This document shows, piece by piece, positions 43,388-52,673 of a stretch of 64,000 nucleotides of DNA. Below the pieces are notes generated by a model. That model was given only the letters and a program-made list of their open reading frames with translations. It was not told the origin of the DNA and did no database searches. The stretch spans positions 62,001-126,000 of the forward strand of contig NZ_JAGEKR010000001.1 in NCBI RefSeq assembly GCF_017565405.1, in the 5' to 3' direction. The translations under genes and the position numbers were made by a program. Each line of letters begins with the position of its first letter. Position 1 is the stretch's first letter. This DNA is from Allobranchiibius sp. CTAmp26 (GTDB taxonomy: Bacteria > Actinomycetota > Actinomycetes > Actinomycetales > Dermatophilaceae).

Positions 43388-43474
43388 TCAGTGCACGAGC
43401 GCGGCCACGACCGCGATGCCCACGAAGATCACGAGGGCCACCAGGACGATCAGCCGGCGGAAGCGCGGCGACAT
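43388..43474 (-). CDS. 28-residue single-helix membrane peptide coupled to the MFS gene
   Basis: The ATG at 43474 shares its first base region with the MFS stop (TGATG), and the frame gives a 28-residue peptide: basic start MSPRFRR, one hydrophobic helix (LIVLVALVIFVGIAVVAALV), stop at 43388. Translational coupling and a perfectly formed membrane helix argue that it is real. It may be a small partner or stabiliser of the transporter. I recognise no family. Confidence 0.6.
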   Translation of the reverse strand: MSPRFRRLIVLVALVIFVGIAVVAALVH

Positions 43475-44772
43475 CAGGCGACCTGTTCGGGGATGATCTC
43501 GCGGGCGACCTCGCGCGGGGTCACCTGCACCAACGGCAGGTGCGGCAGCGGCTGCCGCTCGATCCGCAGTCGCAGCTGTTGGTTGCGCATGAGGTAGACC
43601 ATCGCACCGACCACTGTCAGACCGGTGGCGATGCTGCCGACCAGGATGGTCCAGCGGGGGCCCCACGCTCCCCCGATCCAGCCGATGAGCGGAGAACCGA
43701 GCGGCGTGCCACCCATGAAGATGGCCATGTAGAGCGCCATCACCCGTCCGCGCATCGCGGGGCTCACGCCCAGCTGCACTGTGGCGTTGGCGGTCGTGAG
43801 CACGGTCAGCGCGCACAGGCCCGTCGGGATCAGGAAGAGGCCGAAGAGCCAGAACGACGGCGCGAGCGCAGCCGCGGTGGACGCCACCGTGAAGCCCGTC
43901 AGGGAGATGAGCAGGATCCGCAGCCGAGGACGGGGACGGCGGGCCGACATCAGGGCCGCAGACAGCGACCCGATCGCCATGACGGACCCGAGCAGTCCGT
44001 ACTGCTCTGCCCCCTGGTGGAATTCCGAGGTCGACATCAGCGCGATGGTGAGCTGGAAGTTCATCCCGAAGGTGCCGAGCATGAACACCATGACCATCAC
44101 CAGGACGATGTCGGGCCGGTGCCGCACGTAGGCCAGTCCCTCGCGGATCCGGCCCTTGCCGGAGCTGCGTGGCGAGGGCCGCAGCTCGCTGGTGCGCAGC
44201 AGCCCCAGGGCGACCAGCACCGCCACGAAGGACCCCGTGTTGAAGACGAGGGTGTAGCCGGTGCCGACCGCCGCGATCAGCAGGCCCGCGACACCGGGGC
44301 CGATGAGCCGGGCGCCGTTGAACGAGGCACTGTTCAGGCCCACCGCATTGGCCAGCCGCTCGCGCGGCACCATCTCGGAGACGAACGCCTGTCGCGTCGG
44401 GTTATCGAACGCGGTCGCCACTCCCTGCAGGAGCGCCAACACGTAGACGTGCCAAAGCTGTACGACGTTACCGAGCACCAGCGCCGCGAGCAGGGCCGAC
44501 GTCACCGCGAGCGCCGTCTGGGTCGCGAACAGCACCTTGCGCTTGTGGAAGCGGTCGCTCACCGCTCCCGCGAACGGCGCGAGCAGCACCACGGGCGCGA
44601 ACTGCAGGGCGGTCACGATGCCCAGATCCGTGGAGTCGTGCGGGGTGAGCTGGGTCAGCACGAGCCAGTCCTGGGCGACCCGGCCCATCCAGGTGCCGAT
44701 GTTCGAGACCAGGGCGCCTGCGGCGTACACCCGGTAGTTGCGGATCCGCAGGGAGGCGAAGGTGGGGCTCAT
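43474..44772 (-). CDS. MFS transporter (EntS/MFS_3 type)
   Basis: A 432-residue major facilitator with 12 predicted helices. Motifs include LRIRNYRVYAAGALVSNIGTWM at the first helix, GAVSDRFHKRKVL (loop 2-3 motif A), and QAFVSEMVPRERLANAVGL typical of the EntS-like exporter group. It overlaps the MarR gene by 4 bp (ATGA, 44769-44772), so it is probably repressed by it and exports a drug-like or siderophore-like compound. The substrate is unknown. Confidence 0.9.
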   Translation of the reverse strand: MSPTFASLRIRNYRVYAAGALVSNIGTWMGRVAQDWLVLTQLTPHDSTDLGIVTALQFAPVVLLAPFAGAVSDRFHKRKVLFATQTALAVTSALLAALVLGNVVQLWHVYVLALLQGVATAFDNPTRQAFVSEMVPRERLANAVGLNSASFNGARLIGPGVAGLLIAAVGTGYTLVFNTGSFVAVLVALGLLRTSELRPSPRSSGKGRIREGLAYVRHRPDIVLVMVMVFMLGTFGMNFQLTIALMSTSEFHQGAEQYGLLGSVMAIGSLSAALMSARRPRPRLRILLISLTGFTVASTAAALAPSFWLFGLFLIPTGLCALTVLTTANATVQLGVSPAMRGRVMALYMAIFMGGTPLGSPLIGWIGGAWGPRWTILVGSIATGLTVVGAMVYLMRNQQLRLRIERQPLPHLPLVQVTPREVAREIIPEQVA

Positions 44773-45191
44773 CGAGCGACCACCCCTTCCAGGATCCGCT
44801 GAGCCTCGCGCAGCACTGCACACTCCTCGTCGCTCAGACTTCTGATGCGTTCGAACATCCACTCGTCACGGGACCGACGACCCTCCCGCAGCATCCGTCG
44901 CCCGGCGTCGGTGATCGTCACGACGACGCGCCGGCGGTCCTGCGGGTCGGTCGCGCGGGTGAGCGCTCCGCGCTCCTGCAGTCCGGTGAGCGTGCGGGTC
45001 ATCGACGGGGCGCTCACGCATTCGAGCTCGGCGAGCGTGCGCGGTGTCGAACTGCCGGAGTCCAGCTTGGCCAGGACCGAGAACTGGTGGGGCGCGATGG
45101 TTGCGACATTCTCGAAACGGGCACGCCTGCTGATCCGCATGCACACGGAGCGCAACTCGCCCGCCAGACGGCGGCGGTCCTGTTGCTTCAT
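44769..45191 (-). CDS. MarR-family transcriptional regulator
   Basis: A 140-residue MarR repressor. The winged helix spans about 35-100: TPRTLAELECVSAPSMTRTLTGL recognition helix and DPQDRRRVVVTITDAG wing. It is first in a three-gene operon with the MFS exporter and a membrane micropeptide. The ATG has no ribosome site and TAACCT six bases upstream, so the message looks leaderless. It likely autoregulates through the dyad at 45200-45222. Confidence 0.9.
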   Translation of the reverse strand: MKQQDRRRLAGELRSVCMRISRRARFENVATIAPHQFSVLAKLDSGSSTPRTLAELECVSAPSMTRTLTGLQERGALTRATDPQDRRRVVVTITDAGRRMLREGRRSRDEWMFERIRSLSDEECAVLREAQRILEGVVAR

Positions 45192-45194
45192 GTA

Positions 45195-45232
45195 CTTAGG
45201 TTAACTCATTACTTGTGCTAACTATTTCGTCG
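45195..45232 (-). promoter_or_regulatory. Promoter and probable MarR operator
   Basis: An AT-rich stretch immediately upstream of the MarR start contains the -10 hexamer TAACCT (minus strand) and an imperfect dyad, GTTA at 45200 and TAAC near 45219, overlapping the promoter. A repressor bound here would block RNA polymerase. The dyad assignment is tentative. Confidence 0.5.
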
Positions 45233-45302
45233 TGAGCGGCCGTGGACCTCGCACACGAGCGACTTTCAGGTAACGTCCAGGGATGGTCCTGATACTGCGC
45301 AT

Positions 45303-45998
45303 ATGACGACTGCCGAAGCCCGCCTCCTCGTTGCCGAGGACGAGCTCAACATCCGCGAGTTGCTGTGCACGAGCCTGCGTTTCGCCGGGTTCGAGGTCTT
45401 CCCCGCCGCGAACGGCGCCGAGGCCATCGAGGTGGCCACCACCCAGCAGGTCGATCTGGCCGTGCTCGACGTGATGCTGCCGGACTTCGACGGGTTCAGC
45501 GTCACGCGCCAGCTGCGCGACCACGGCAAGCAGATGCCCATCGTCTTCCTCACGGCCCGGGACGCGACCGAGGACAAGGTCAAGGGGCTCACGGTCGGCG
45601 GCGACGACTACGTCACCAAGCCCTTCAGCCTCGAGGAGGTCGTGGCGCGGATCCGCGCGGTGCTGCGGCGTACCAGCGTCGAGCAGCGGGAGAACCCCGC
45701 CCTACGCGTGGCGGATCTCGAACTGGACGACGACTCCCACGAGGTCAACCGGGCCGGGCGGATCATCGACGTCTCCCCCACCGAGTTCAAGCTGCTGCGC
45801 TACCTGATGCTGAACAATGGACGGGTGTTGTCCAAGGCTCAGATCCTCGATCACGTGTGGGACTACGACTTCCGCGGCGAACCGGGCATCGTGGAGAGCT
45901 ACATCTCCTACCTGCGTCGCAAGATCGACGTCGACGCAGCGCCCCTGATCCACACCAAGCGCGGCATCGGCTACGTACTGCGCGCCCCGCGCGAATGA
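45303..45998 (+). CDS. OmpR-family response regulator
   Basis: A 231-residue two-component regulator. The receiver domain has the phospho-accepting Asp56 in LAVLDVMLPDFDGF, acidic pair ED at 12-13, Thr in FLTARDAT and Lys in VTKPFS. The winged-helix domain (about 130-228) ends in the RGIGYVLRAP motif. No ribosome site precedes the ATG; GATACT lies seven bases upstream, so the mRNA may be leaderless. It forms an operon with the histidine kinase 19 bp downstream. Confidence 0.93.
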   Translation: MTTAEARLLVAEDELNIRELLCTSLRFAGFEVFPAANGAEAIEVATTQQVDLAVLDVMLPDFDGFSVTRQLRDHGKQMPIVFLTARDATEDKVKGLTVGGDDYVTKPFSLEEVVARIRAVLRRTSVEQRENPALRVADLELDDDSHEVNRAGRIIDVSPTEFKLLRYLMLNNGRVLSKAQILDHVWDYDFRGEPGIVESYISYLRRKIDVDAAPLIHTKRGIGYVLRAPRE

Positions 45999-46017
45999 GT
46001 CACGGGGTGAGCGACGC

Positions 46018-47571
46018 GTGACGTCCGGCCACCCTTCACTGACCCGACGGGCGGTGCGCGAGCTGCACGAGCTGCCGCTGCGGCTGCGCCTCGCGGCGCT
46101 GCTGGTCGGGCTCCTGATGGCGGCGCTGCTGGTCACGGGCGCGGCCGCCACCTACCAGCTGCGCTCGTTCCTGCAACAGCAACAGGACACCGAGCTCCAG
46201 GTCACCGCCAAGAACCTGGTCGCCGCGTCCGTCGCCCGACACCAGCAGTCGGCGGCTCCGGTGCGCCCGACGGTCGCGTCCCGCAACGGATACGTCGTAC
46301 GTCTGCAGTGGACCCCGACCACGTCGGAGGACTACTTCCGCAGCGGCACCGACCGCCCGCGATTTCCCGTACTGACCGTCGGGTCTCCGGCGGTGCGGAC
46401 CGGACGACCGTTCACCGTGGGATCCCTGCAGTCCGGCACCCAGTGGCGTGTGGTGGCCGGGACGACCACCGTGCAGGGGCGCGCCGTCCCGTACGCCGTG
46501 GCGCTGTCCCAGGACCGGGTGCACGACACCGTCGACCGGCTCGCCGCGATCGTCGCGCTGGCGGGGCTGATCGCGCTGCTGGCCTGCGCGGTGCTCGGCT
46601 GGTTCGCCGTTCGACGGGCCCTGCGCCCACTACGTCGCATCCAGGACACCGCCCGCGACATCGCCGCGGGCGACCTGACCCAGCGCATCCCGCTGCAGAA
46701 CACCCGGGACGAGGTCGCCGGGCTGGCGCAATCGCTCAACCGCATGCTGACCCGGATCGAGGAGTCGTTCGCGGCCCGGCGCGCCTCGGAGGAGCGGATG
46801 CGCCGATTCGTGGCCGACGCCTCGCACGAGTTGCGCACGCCGTTGGCGTCGGTGCGCGGCTACGCGGAGCTCTACCGGATGGGCGCGGTGACCAGCCCGG
46901 ACGACGTGGCCTCGGCGATGCGCCGCATCGAGGAGGAGGCGACCCGACTCGGACTGATGGTCGACGAGCTGCTGCTGCTCACCCGGCTGGACAAGCACCC
47001 GATCGGCCCGGACGATCCGCCGCGTCCCTTCGCACCGGTCGACCTGATGGTGCTCGCCGCCGACGCCGTGCAGGACACCCGCGCCCGTGAGCCAGAACGC
47101 ACCGTCCGGATGACCGGCCTGCGCGGGCCGCTGCGCAGCACGATGGTCTCCGGAGACGAGGCGGGCATGCGCCAGGTACTGACGAACCTGCTCGCCAACG
47201 CGGTGCGCTACACCCCCGCGGGCACCGCCGTCGAGGTCCTCGTGGGGCAGCGCGGCGGCGCGGCGTACGTCGTGGTGCGCGATCACGGACCGGGTGTCGA
47301 CGCCGAACTGCGAGAACGGGTCTTCGAGCGCTTCTTCCGTGCCGACGCCGCGCGCAACAGCGCGCACGGTGGCAGCGGGCTCGGGCTGGCGATCGTGTCG
47401 GCCATCGTCGCCGCTCACCGGGGGACGGTCGAGCTGTCGGAAACATCGGGGGGCGGCGCGACGTTCACTGTCCAGATACCGTCGATCGCACAGCAGGCAC
47501 ACAGTGACGACGAAGGTCCGGCCCAGTCGACCACCGAAGACTGCGGTGTAGATCGAATCCGCGCCGATTGA
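46018..47571 (+). CDS. Sensor histidine kinase
   Basis: A 517-residue membrane kinase. Helix 1 is at about 25-47, an extracytoplasmic sensor of about 130 residues follows, then helix 2 at about 173-197 and a HAMP linker. The H-box is FVADASHELRTPLASVRGY with phospho-accepting His270. The N-box NLLANAVRYTPAGT, the G1 box DHGPGVD and the GSGLGLAIV box complete the ATPase. The GTG at 46018 is used. The overall architecture matches actinobacterial MprB/TrcS-like kinases; the signal is unknown. Confidence 0.92.
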   Translation: MTSGHPSLTRRAVRELHELPLRLRLAALLVGLLMAALLVTGAAATYQLRSFLQQQQDTELQVTAKNLVAASVARHQQSAAPVRPTVASRNGYVVRLQWTPTTSEDYFRSGTDRPRFPVLTVGSPAVRTGRPFTVGSLQSGTQWRVVAGTTTVQGRAVPYAVALSQDRVHDTVDRLAAIVALAGLIALLACAVLGWFAVRRALRPLRRIQDTARDIAAGDLTQRIPLQNTRDEVAGLAQSLNRMLTRIEESFAARRASEERMRRFVADASHELRTPLASVRGYAELYRMGAVTSPDDVASAMRRIEEEATRLGLMVDELLLLTRLDKHPIGPDDPPRPFAPVDLMVLAADAVQDTRAREPERTVRMTGLRGPLRSTMVSGDEAGMRQVLTNLLANAVRYTPAGTAVEVLVGQRGGAAYVVVRDHGPGVDAELRERVFERFFRADAARNSAHGGSGLGLAIVSAIVAAHRGTVELSETSGGGATFTVQIPSIAQQAHSDDEGPAQSTTEDCGVDRIRAD

Positions 47572-47583
47572 GGAGCAGCACGC

Positions 47584-49032
47584 ATGCCGCAGGACCAGTT
47601 CCCAGGAAACAGCGACAACTCCCACGATGACCGGGATCGCACCGACCCCGGCACCCCGGCACGGGGCGACTCCGCCCCGTCGGGCGGCAGTTCCGCGAGC
47701 GGCCCCTCCTACACCCAGCCGATCCACCAGCAGCAGCCCTACGGGCAGCAGCCGAATCCGCAGGGTCAGGGCCCGCAGCAGGGTCCGTACGGCGCGCCCG
47801 CTCAGCCCTACCGGGCGGGTCAGGGTTCGCCGTACGCCGCACCCGGTCAGGGGTCGCCCTACGCATACCAGGGAGGCCAGGGAGGGAGTGCGGTCGCCCC
47901 CACCCCTCGGCGACGCTCCCGGTCTGCCCTGTACGCCGTGCCGATCGCGGCGATCCTCGCCGCGGCGCTCGCTTCGGGGACGACGTACGCACTGACCGAC
48001 CACAACGCCAGCACGTCGGCGTCCGGCACCAGCACGACCACGGTGAAGCTGAACCCGACCGACTACCAGAACAACGACGCCGTGAACTGGACCAGCACCG
48101 CCAGCAAGGTGAGCCCGTCCGTCGTGTCCATCACGGTGCGCGCCGGCAGCGGCGGCGACCAGGGCTCCGGCGTGGTGCTCGACAAGAGCGGTGACATCGT
48201 GACGAACAACCACGTGGTGTCCGCCGCCGCGACCTCGGGCACGGTGCAGGTGACGCTCAGCAACAACAAGACGTACGCGGCCAGCATCGTCGGCACCGAC
48301 GCCAGCACCGACCTGGCCGTCATCCGGCTCAAGAACGCGCCGAACACCCTCACGCCCATGCCGCTCGGCAGCGCCGGCGCGCTGGTCGTCGGCCAGCCGG
48401 TGATGGCGGTCGGCAACCCCCTCGGCCTGGCGGGCACGGTCACCACCGGCATCGTCAGCGCGCTCAACCGGCCGGTGAACACCTCCGAGTCCGACTCAGC
48501 GCAGTCCAACACGCCCCCGGTGGTCACCAACGCGATCCAGACCAGCGCGGCGATCAACCCCGGCAACTCCGGCGGCGCGCTGGTCAGCGCCAGCGGCAAG
48601 CTGATCGGGATCAACTCCTCGATCGCCACTCTCGGGCAATCCTCCAGCTCCTCCCAGTCGGGGAACATCGGGATCGGGTTCGCTATCCCCGTGGATGTCG
48701 TGAAGAACATCACCGGGCAGCTGCTCAAGAGCGGCAAGGCCACCCACGCACAGCTGGGGGTGATGGCCGCTGACGGCACTGCCACCCTGAACGGCGCGAC
48801 CGAGGCCGCCGCTCAGGTCAAGACGGTCAACAGCGGCAGCGCCGCCGGCCGGGCCGGCCTGAAGGCGGGCGACTACATCATCGACGTCGACGGGCAGCAG
48901 GTCGCGAGCAGCGACTCGCTGGTCGGCTTCGTGCGGGCTCGCAACGTGGGGCAGAAGGTCGTGCTGACCATCGTGCGCGGTGGGAAGCAGCAGAACGTCA
49001 CGGTCACCCTCGGGGAGGCTTCCTCGAGCTGA
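47584..49032 (+). CDS. HtrA-type membrane-anchored serine protease with PDZ domain
   Basis: A 482-residue protease. The first 110 residues are cytosolic, disordered and Gln/Gly/Pro/Tyr-rich. One helix (about 114-135) anchors the protein. The trypsin-like domain has the triad His210 (TNNHVVS), Asp243 (ASTDLAV) and Ser329 (NPGNSGG). A PDZ domain occupies about 395-480. It lies 12 bp after the kinase, the same order as the mycobacterial mprA-mprB-pepD set, so it probably degrades or refolds misfolded exported proteins under control of that system. Confidence 0.92.
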   Translation: MPQDQFPGNSDNSHDDRDRTDPGTPARGDSAPSGGSSASGPSYTQPIHQQQPYGQQPNPQGQGPQQGPYGAPAQPYRAGQGSPYAAPGQGSPYAYQGGQGGSAVAPTPRRRSRSALYAVPIAAILAAALASGTTYALTDHNASTSASGTSTTTVKLNPTDYQNNDAVNWTSTASKVSPSVVSITVRAGSGGDQGSGVVLDKSGDIVTNNHVVSAAATSGTVQVTLSNNKTYAASIVGTDASTDLAVIRLKNAPNTLTPMPLGSAGALVVGQPVMAVGNPLGLAGTVTTGIVSALNRPVNTSESDSAQSNTPPVVTNAIQTSAAINPGNSGGALVSASGKLIGINSSIATLGQSSSSSQSGNIGIGFAIPVDVVKNITGQLLKSGKATHAQLGVMAADGTATLNGATEAAAQVKTVNSGSAAGRAGLKAGDYIIDVDGQQVASSDSLVGFVRARNVGQKVVLTIVRGGKQQNVTVTLGEASSS

Positions 49033-49051
49033 GTGTCGTGACGGGGCCGCG

Positions 49052-49121
49052 GCGTGGAGCCTCCCTTCCTCCACGCGGTGACCCTGACGGGGTGGGCCCG
49101 GCCAGTGACGGGGCCGGGCCC
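49052..49121 (+). terminator. Two consecutive hairpins after the HtrA gene
   Basis: Hairpin one pairs GCGTGGAG (49052-49059) with CTCCACGC (49069-49076). Hairpin two pairs GGGCCCGGCC (49094-49103) with GGCCGGGCCC (49112-49121). They lie 20 and 62 bp after the stop and probably end the two-component/protease transcript. The rest of the gap to 49270 shows nothing else. Confidence 0.7.
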
Positions 49122-49270
49122 GACGGGGAGGTTCCTGCCGATGCGGTAGGAGCCTCCTGCGTCGTGTCGGGGCCCCTGTGCACAACTTCTGCGGCGACCC
49201 GCCCGACGTGCGTAGCGTCCGCTGCAGCGGGCCGCCGTACGGGCGGACCACCGGACACCCGGGAGGGACC

Positions 49271-49579
49271 ATGTATCAGCAGGGAGACGGCGGGGCGTTC
49301 GCCGTCGACAGCGGACAGTTGTCGCAGCACGGCGCGGACGTGGCGATGATCGCCGGTCAGATCCACGACTCGATGGGCGCCATGCGCGTCAAGCTCGAGT
49401 CGCTGCAAGGCACCTGGAAGGGCGCGGCGGCCGGCCAGTACGTGCAGCTGCACCACGAGTGGGAGGTGGCGCAGGAGCGGGTGCGCGCCACCCTCGAGGA
49501 CATCAGCGTGGCACTCGGCCGGGCCAGCGGCGCGTACGCCGCGGTCGAGCATGAGGTGATGGCGACCTTCACGCCCTGA
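49271..49579 (+). CDS. WXG100 family (ESAT-6-like) protein
   Basis: A 102-residue helical-hairpin protein. The turn motif GTWKGAAA places Trp at 49 and Gly at 51, with long amphipathic helices on either side (DVAMIAGQIHDSMGAMRVKL; EWEVAQERVRATLEDISVAL). Such proteins are substrates of type VII (ESX) secretion and act as dimers. A GGGAGGG ribosome site precedes the ATG. There is no EccC ATPase, partner WXG protein or toxin beside it, so it is an isolated gene here. Confidence 0.88.
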   Translation: MYQQGDGGAFAVDSGQLSQHGADVAMIAGQIHDSMGAMRVKLESLQGTWKGAAAGQYVQLHHEWEVAQERVRATLEDISVALGRASGAYAAVEHEVMATFTP

Positions 49580-49582
49580 GGT

Positions 49583-51628
49583 TCACAGCCGCGCCGCGAG
49601 CTCCGTTGCCTGCCGGATCGCCCGCTTGGCGTCGACCTCGGCGGCCACGTCGGCGCCGCCCACCAGGTGCCAGGACGGGTCGTCGGGGCTGGCCATCTCG
49701 CGCACGGACTCCTGGCCCGCGCAGATCACGATGGTGTCGACCTCGAGCAGCCGTTGGTCGGACCTTGCCTCGGCGTCGGGTTCCTTGCTGTCCCTGCCGT
49801 CGCCGGTACGGACGGTGATGTGCAGTCCCTCGTCGTCGATCAGGTCGTAGGTGACGCCGCCGATGAACTCGACACCGCTGTCCTTCAGGGTCTGGCGGTG
49901 CACCCAGCCGCTCGTCTTGCCCAGGCCCTTGCCGAGCGGCGCCGGTCGGCGCTGCAGGAGGTGCACGGTGCGCTTCGGGGCTTCGTCGTGCTTGGGCCCG
50001 AGACCGGCACGGGTCTGCTCCGGATCCATCACGCCCCAGCGCGCCTTCCAGTGCTGCAGCGTCTCGTCGCCGTCATGCAGCAGGTATTCGCTGACGTCGA
50101 AACCGATACCACCCGCGCCGATCACGGCGACCCGGGCACCTGCGGTGGCGCGACCGCTCAGCAGGTCGTCGTACATCACGACTTTGGGGTGTTCGATGCC
50201 CGGTATCGGTGGGATCCGCGGGGTGACGCCGGTCGCGACGACGGTGTGGTCGTACGCCGCCAACTCGGCCTCCGCCGGGCGGGTGCCGGTGCGCACCTCG
50301 ACGCCGAGCACCTGCAGCCGCCGCGTGTAGTAGCGCAGCGTCTCGGCGAACTCCTCCTTGCCGGGGATCCGCATGGCGTAGCGGAACTGGCCGCCGATCT
50401 CGTCCTGCTCCTCGAAGAGCGTGACCCGGTGTCCGCGTTCGGCACTGGCCACGGCGGCGGCGAGACCGGCCGGCCCGGCGCCGACGACCGCCACGCTGCG
50501 GGCGGCGTGCGGGCCCACCGGCACCAGGCGCAGCGTCGTCTCGCGACCGGCGCGGGGGTTGACCAGGCAGCTGGCGCGCTGGTTCTTGAAGGTGTGGTCC
50601 AGGCAGGCCTGGTTGCACGCGATGCAGGTGTTGATCTCGTCGGCGCGGTCCTGCTCGGCCTTGCGCACGAACTCCGGGTCGGCGAGCAGCGGCCGCGCCA
50701 TCGAGACGAGGTCGGCCTGACCGTCGGCCAGGATCTGTTCGGCCACCTCGGGGGTGTTGATGCGGTTGGAGGCCATCACCGGCACCTGAACGTGCGAACG
50801 CAGTTTCCCGGTCACCGACGCGAACGCCCCGCGCGGCACGGAGGTCACGATCGTGGGGATGCGTGCCTCGTGCCAGCCGATGCCGGTGTTGATGACCGAG
50901 GCGCCTGCCTGCTCGACGCGCTGGGCCAACTCGACCGTCTCCTCCCACGACTGGCCGTCCGGCACCAGGTCCAGCAGCGACTGGCGGTAGATCAGCAGGA
51001 AGCCCTCGCCCACGGACTCGCGCACCCGGCGTACGACCTGCTCGGGAAAGCGCATCCGGTTGCTCGCGCTGCCGCCCCACTGGTCGGTGCGCTGATTGGT
51101 GCGGGCGGTGAGGAACTGGTTGATCAGGTAGCCCTCGGACCCCATGATCTCCACGCCGTCGTACCCCGCCTGCATCGCCAGACGGGCCGCGCGGGCGTAG
51201 TGCCCGATGGTGCGCTCCACGTCTTTGCCCGACATGGCGCGTGCCGCGAACTTGCTGATCGGGGACTTACCGGCGCTGGCCGACTTCACGAGCGGGTGGT
51301 AGCCGTACCGGCCGGCGTGCAGGATCTGCAACGCGATCCGCCCACCCGCCTCGTGAACGGCATCGGTGATGACCTGGTGCTTGTCCGCCGCCCGCGAAGA
51401 GGTCAGCTGCGACCCGGCCGGCAACAACCAGCCCGTGGCGTCGGGCGCGAACCCGCCGGTGATCATCAGAGCGGTCCCGCCGCGGGCGCGTTCGGCGAAG
51501 TACTCCGCGAGCTCACCGAAGTGCTTGGACCGGTCCTCCATGCCGGTGTGCATGGAGCCCATCACCACCCGGTTGGGCAGGGTGACGCCGCCGATCGTGA
51601 TCGGCGCGAGCAGCCGGTCGTACGGCAT
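49583..51628 (-). CDS. fadH: 2,4-dienoyl-CoA reductase (NADPH), FadH type
   Basis: A 681-residue enzyme with an N-terminal old-yellow-enzyme barrel (about 1-370; the LQILHAGRYGYHP and GSEGYLINQFL segments), a 4Fe-4S cluster segment CIACNQACLD...ASCLVNP near 335-360, and C-terminal FAD (VAVVGAGPAGLAAAV) and NADPH (VAVIGAGGIGFDV) domains. It removes double bonds from unsaturated fatty acyl-CoAs so that beta-oxidation can continue. Convergent with the WXG100 gene; the stop codons are only 3 bp apart. Confidence 0.93.
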   Translation of the reverse strand: MPYDRLLAPITIGGVTLPNRVVMGSMHTGMEDRSKHFGELAEYFAERARGGTALMITGGFAPDATGWLLPAGSQLTSSRAADKHQVITDAVHEAGGRIALQILHAGRYGYHPLVKSASAGKSPISKFAARAMSGKDVERTIGHYARAARLAMQAGYDGVEIMGSEGYLINQFLTARTNQRTDQWGGSASNRMRFPEQVVRRVRESVGEGFLLIYRQSLLDLVPDGQSWEETVELAQRVEQAGASVINTGIGWHEARIPTIVTSVPRGAFASVTGKLRSHVQVPVMASNRINTPEVAEQILADGQADLVSMARPLLADPEFVRKAEQDRADEINTCIACNQACLDHTFKNQRASCLVNPRAGRETTLRLVPVGPHAARSVAVVGAGPAGLAAAVASAERGHRVTLFEEQDEIGGQFRYAMRIPGKEEFAETLRYYTRRLQVLGVEVRTGTRPAEAELAAYDHTVVATGVTPRIPPIPGIEHPKVVMYDDLLSGRATAGARVAVIGAGGIGFDVSEYLLHDGDETLQHWKARWGVMDPEQTRAGLGPKHDEAPKRTVHLLQRRPAPLGKGLGKTSGWVHRQTLKDSGVEFIGGVTYDLIDDEGLHITVRTGDGRDSKEPDAEARSDQRLLEVDTIVICAGQESVREMASPDDPSWHLVGGADVAAEVDAKRAIRQATELAARL

Positions 51629-51698
51629 GGGGACTCCCTGTGCATGGGCGGTGGGCTGGGCGGTGCACGGTATCGCGCCCCACCGCGCACCGCGGTGG

Positions 51699-52514
51699 TC
51701 AGCTCGTGGTCTGGGAGCGCAGGATGCTCAGCACCGTGGTGTCGATGTGGCCGGCGCGCAGGCGCAGCTCCAGGTTCTCCACTCCCGCCCAGGTGTCGAG
51801 GTCCTCGTAACCGAGCCGGAAGAGCCGCGAGCGCACCTCCTGCGCGAGCTCACCGGCGAGCGGCAGCAACTCCTCGTCGGTCGGCGGCTTGAAGAGCACG
51901 TCGTGGATGTCGAGCAGCCGACCCAGCTCCGTCACGGGGTCGGGGTGGTCGTCGACCCGCAGGTCGTACGCCAGGTCGTCGCCCGGGGTGTACCCGCCGG
52001 TCTCGGACACGACGTACAACGCGGCGGACTGACGACCCCGCCGATCGCCGCCTGCGCCGTCACCCGCGACCAGCGCGGCGTACAAGCGGCGCGCCAGTGG
52101 CAGCCCCTCCCCCGCAGTCCAGGCGTCACTCATCGCCTCGACCACCTCCGGGCCGGTCAGGATGTTGCCCTGGATCGCGACGCCGTCGCGGGCGACACCG
52201 CCCGCCCAGGCGTTGCAGCCCTCGCCGGTGAAGGTGACGGCGCGCCCGGCCGCGTCGACGATGCCGACCTGCCGCTCCTCGCGCTGGTCGTCGGCGCCGG
52301 TCAGGGAGCGGAGCGTGGCGGCTGCATCGGACCCGCCCGCGAGTGCCGCGAGACCATCACGTTTGTAGAGGGTGTTGGCGAAGGACTGGGTGGCGATCGC
52401 GCCCTGTCCGAGGCGCGCGGCCGGCACCGCGGCGCCGACCCCCAGGAACTTCGATGCGACCGCGACACCGAGGTCGCCGGTGGCCGGATCGTGGCCAACG
52501 ATGGAGAACGTCAT
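51699..52514 (-). CDS. DUF1028 family protein
   Basis: A 271-residue protein. It opens MTFSIVGHDPATGDLGVAVASKF and contains GAIATQSFANTLYKRDGL, VTFTGEGCNAWAGGV and GVAIQGNILTGPEVV, the DUF1028 landmarks. The fold resembles Ntn hydrolases, and a hydrolase or peptidase role is suspected but not shown. The ATG at 52514 is preferred over a GTG three codons earlier. The 159 bp to its right contains no supported gene. Confidence 0.82.
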   Translation of the reverse strand: MTFSIVGHDPATGDLGVAVASKFLGVGAAVPAARLGQGAIATQSFANTLYKRDGLAALAGGSDAAATLRSLTGADDQREERQVGIVDAAGRAVTFTGEGCNAWAGGVARDGVAIQGNILTGPEVVEAMSDAWTAGEGLPLARRLYAALVAGDGAGGDRRGRQSAALYVVSETGGYTPGDDLAYDLRVDDHPDPVTELGRLLDIHDVLFKPPTDEELLPLAGELAQEVRSRLFRLGYEDLDTWAGVENLELRLRAGHIDTTVLSILRSQTTS

Positions 52515-52673
52515 GCCGGCCACGCTAACGACTCAACCTTTTAGGCGTTCCCTGCGTAGACATGCACGCCCAGGGAGGGGACTGCGATGGGGACGAGAGC
52601 GTCAGGGCGGGCAACCGATGGAGACGGACCCACCTGAAAGCACGTGATGTTCTACACGTGATGGAGCACCGGT

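Noticed and set aside
49667..51892. Open frame of over 740 codons on the plus strand opposite fadH
   Set aside because: fadH has complete FMN, 4Fe-4S, FAD and NADPH motifs on the other strand; the mirror frame has none.
52515..52673. Possible small ORF starting ATGCACGCC near 52562
   Set aside because: Its frame runs into the antisense of kup, shows no ribosome site at proper spacing and no recognisable protein.
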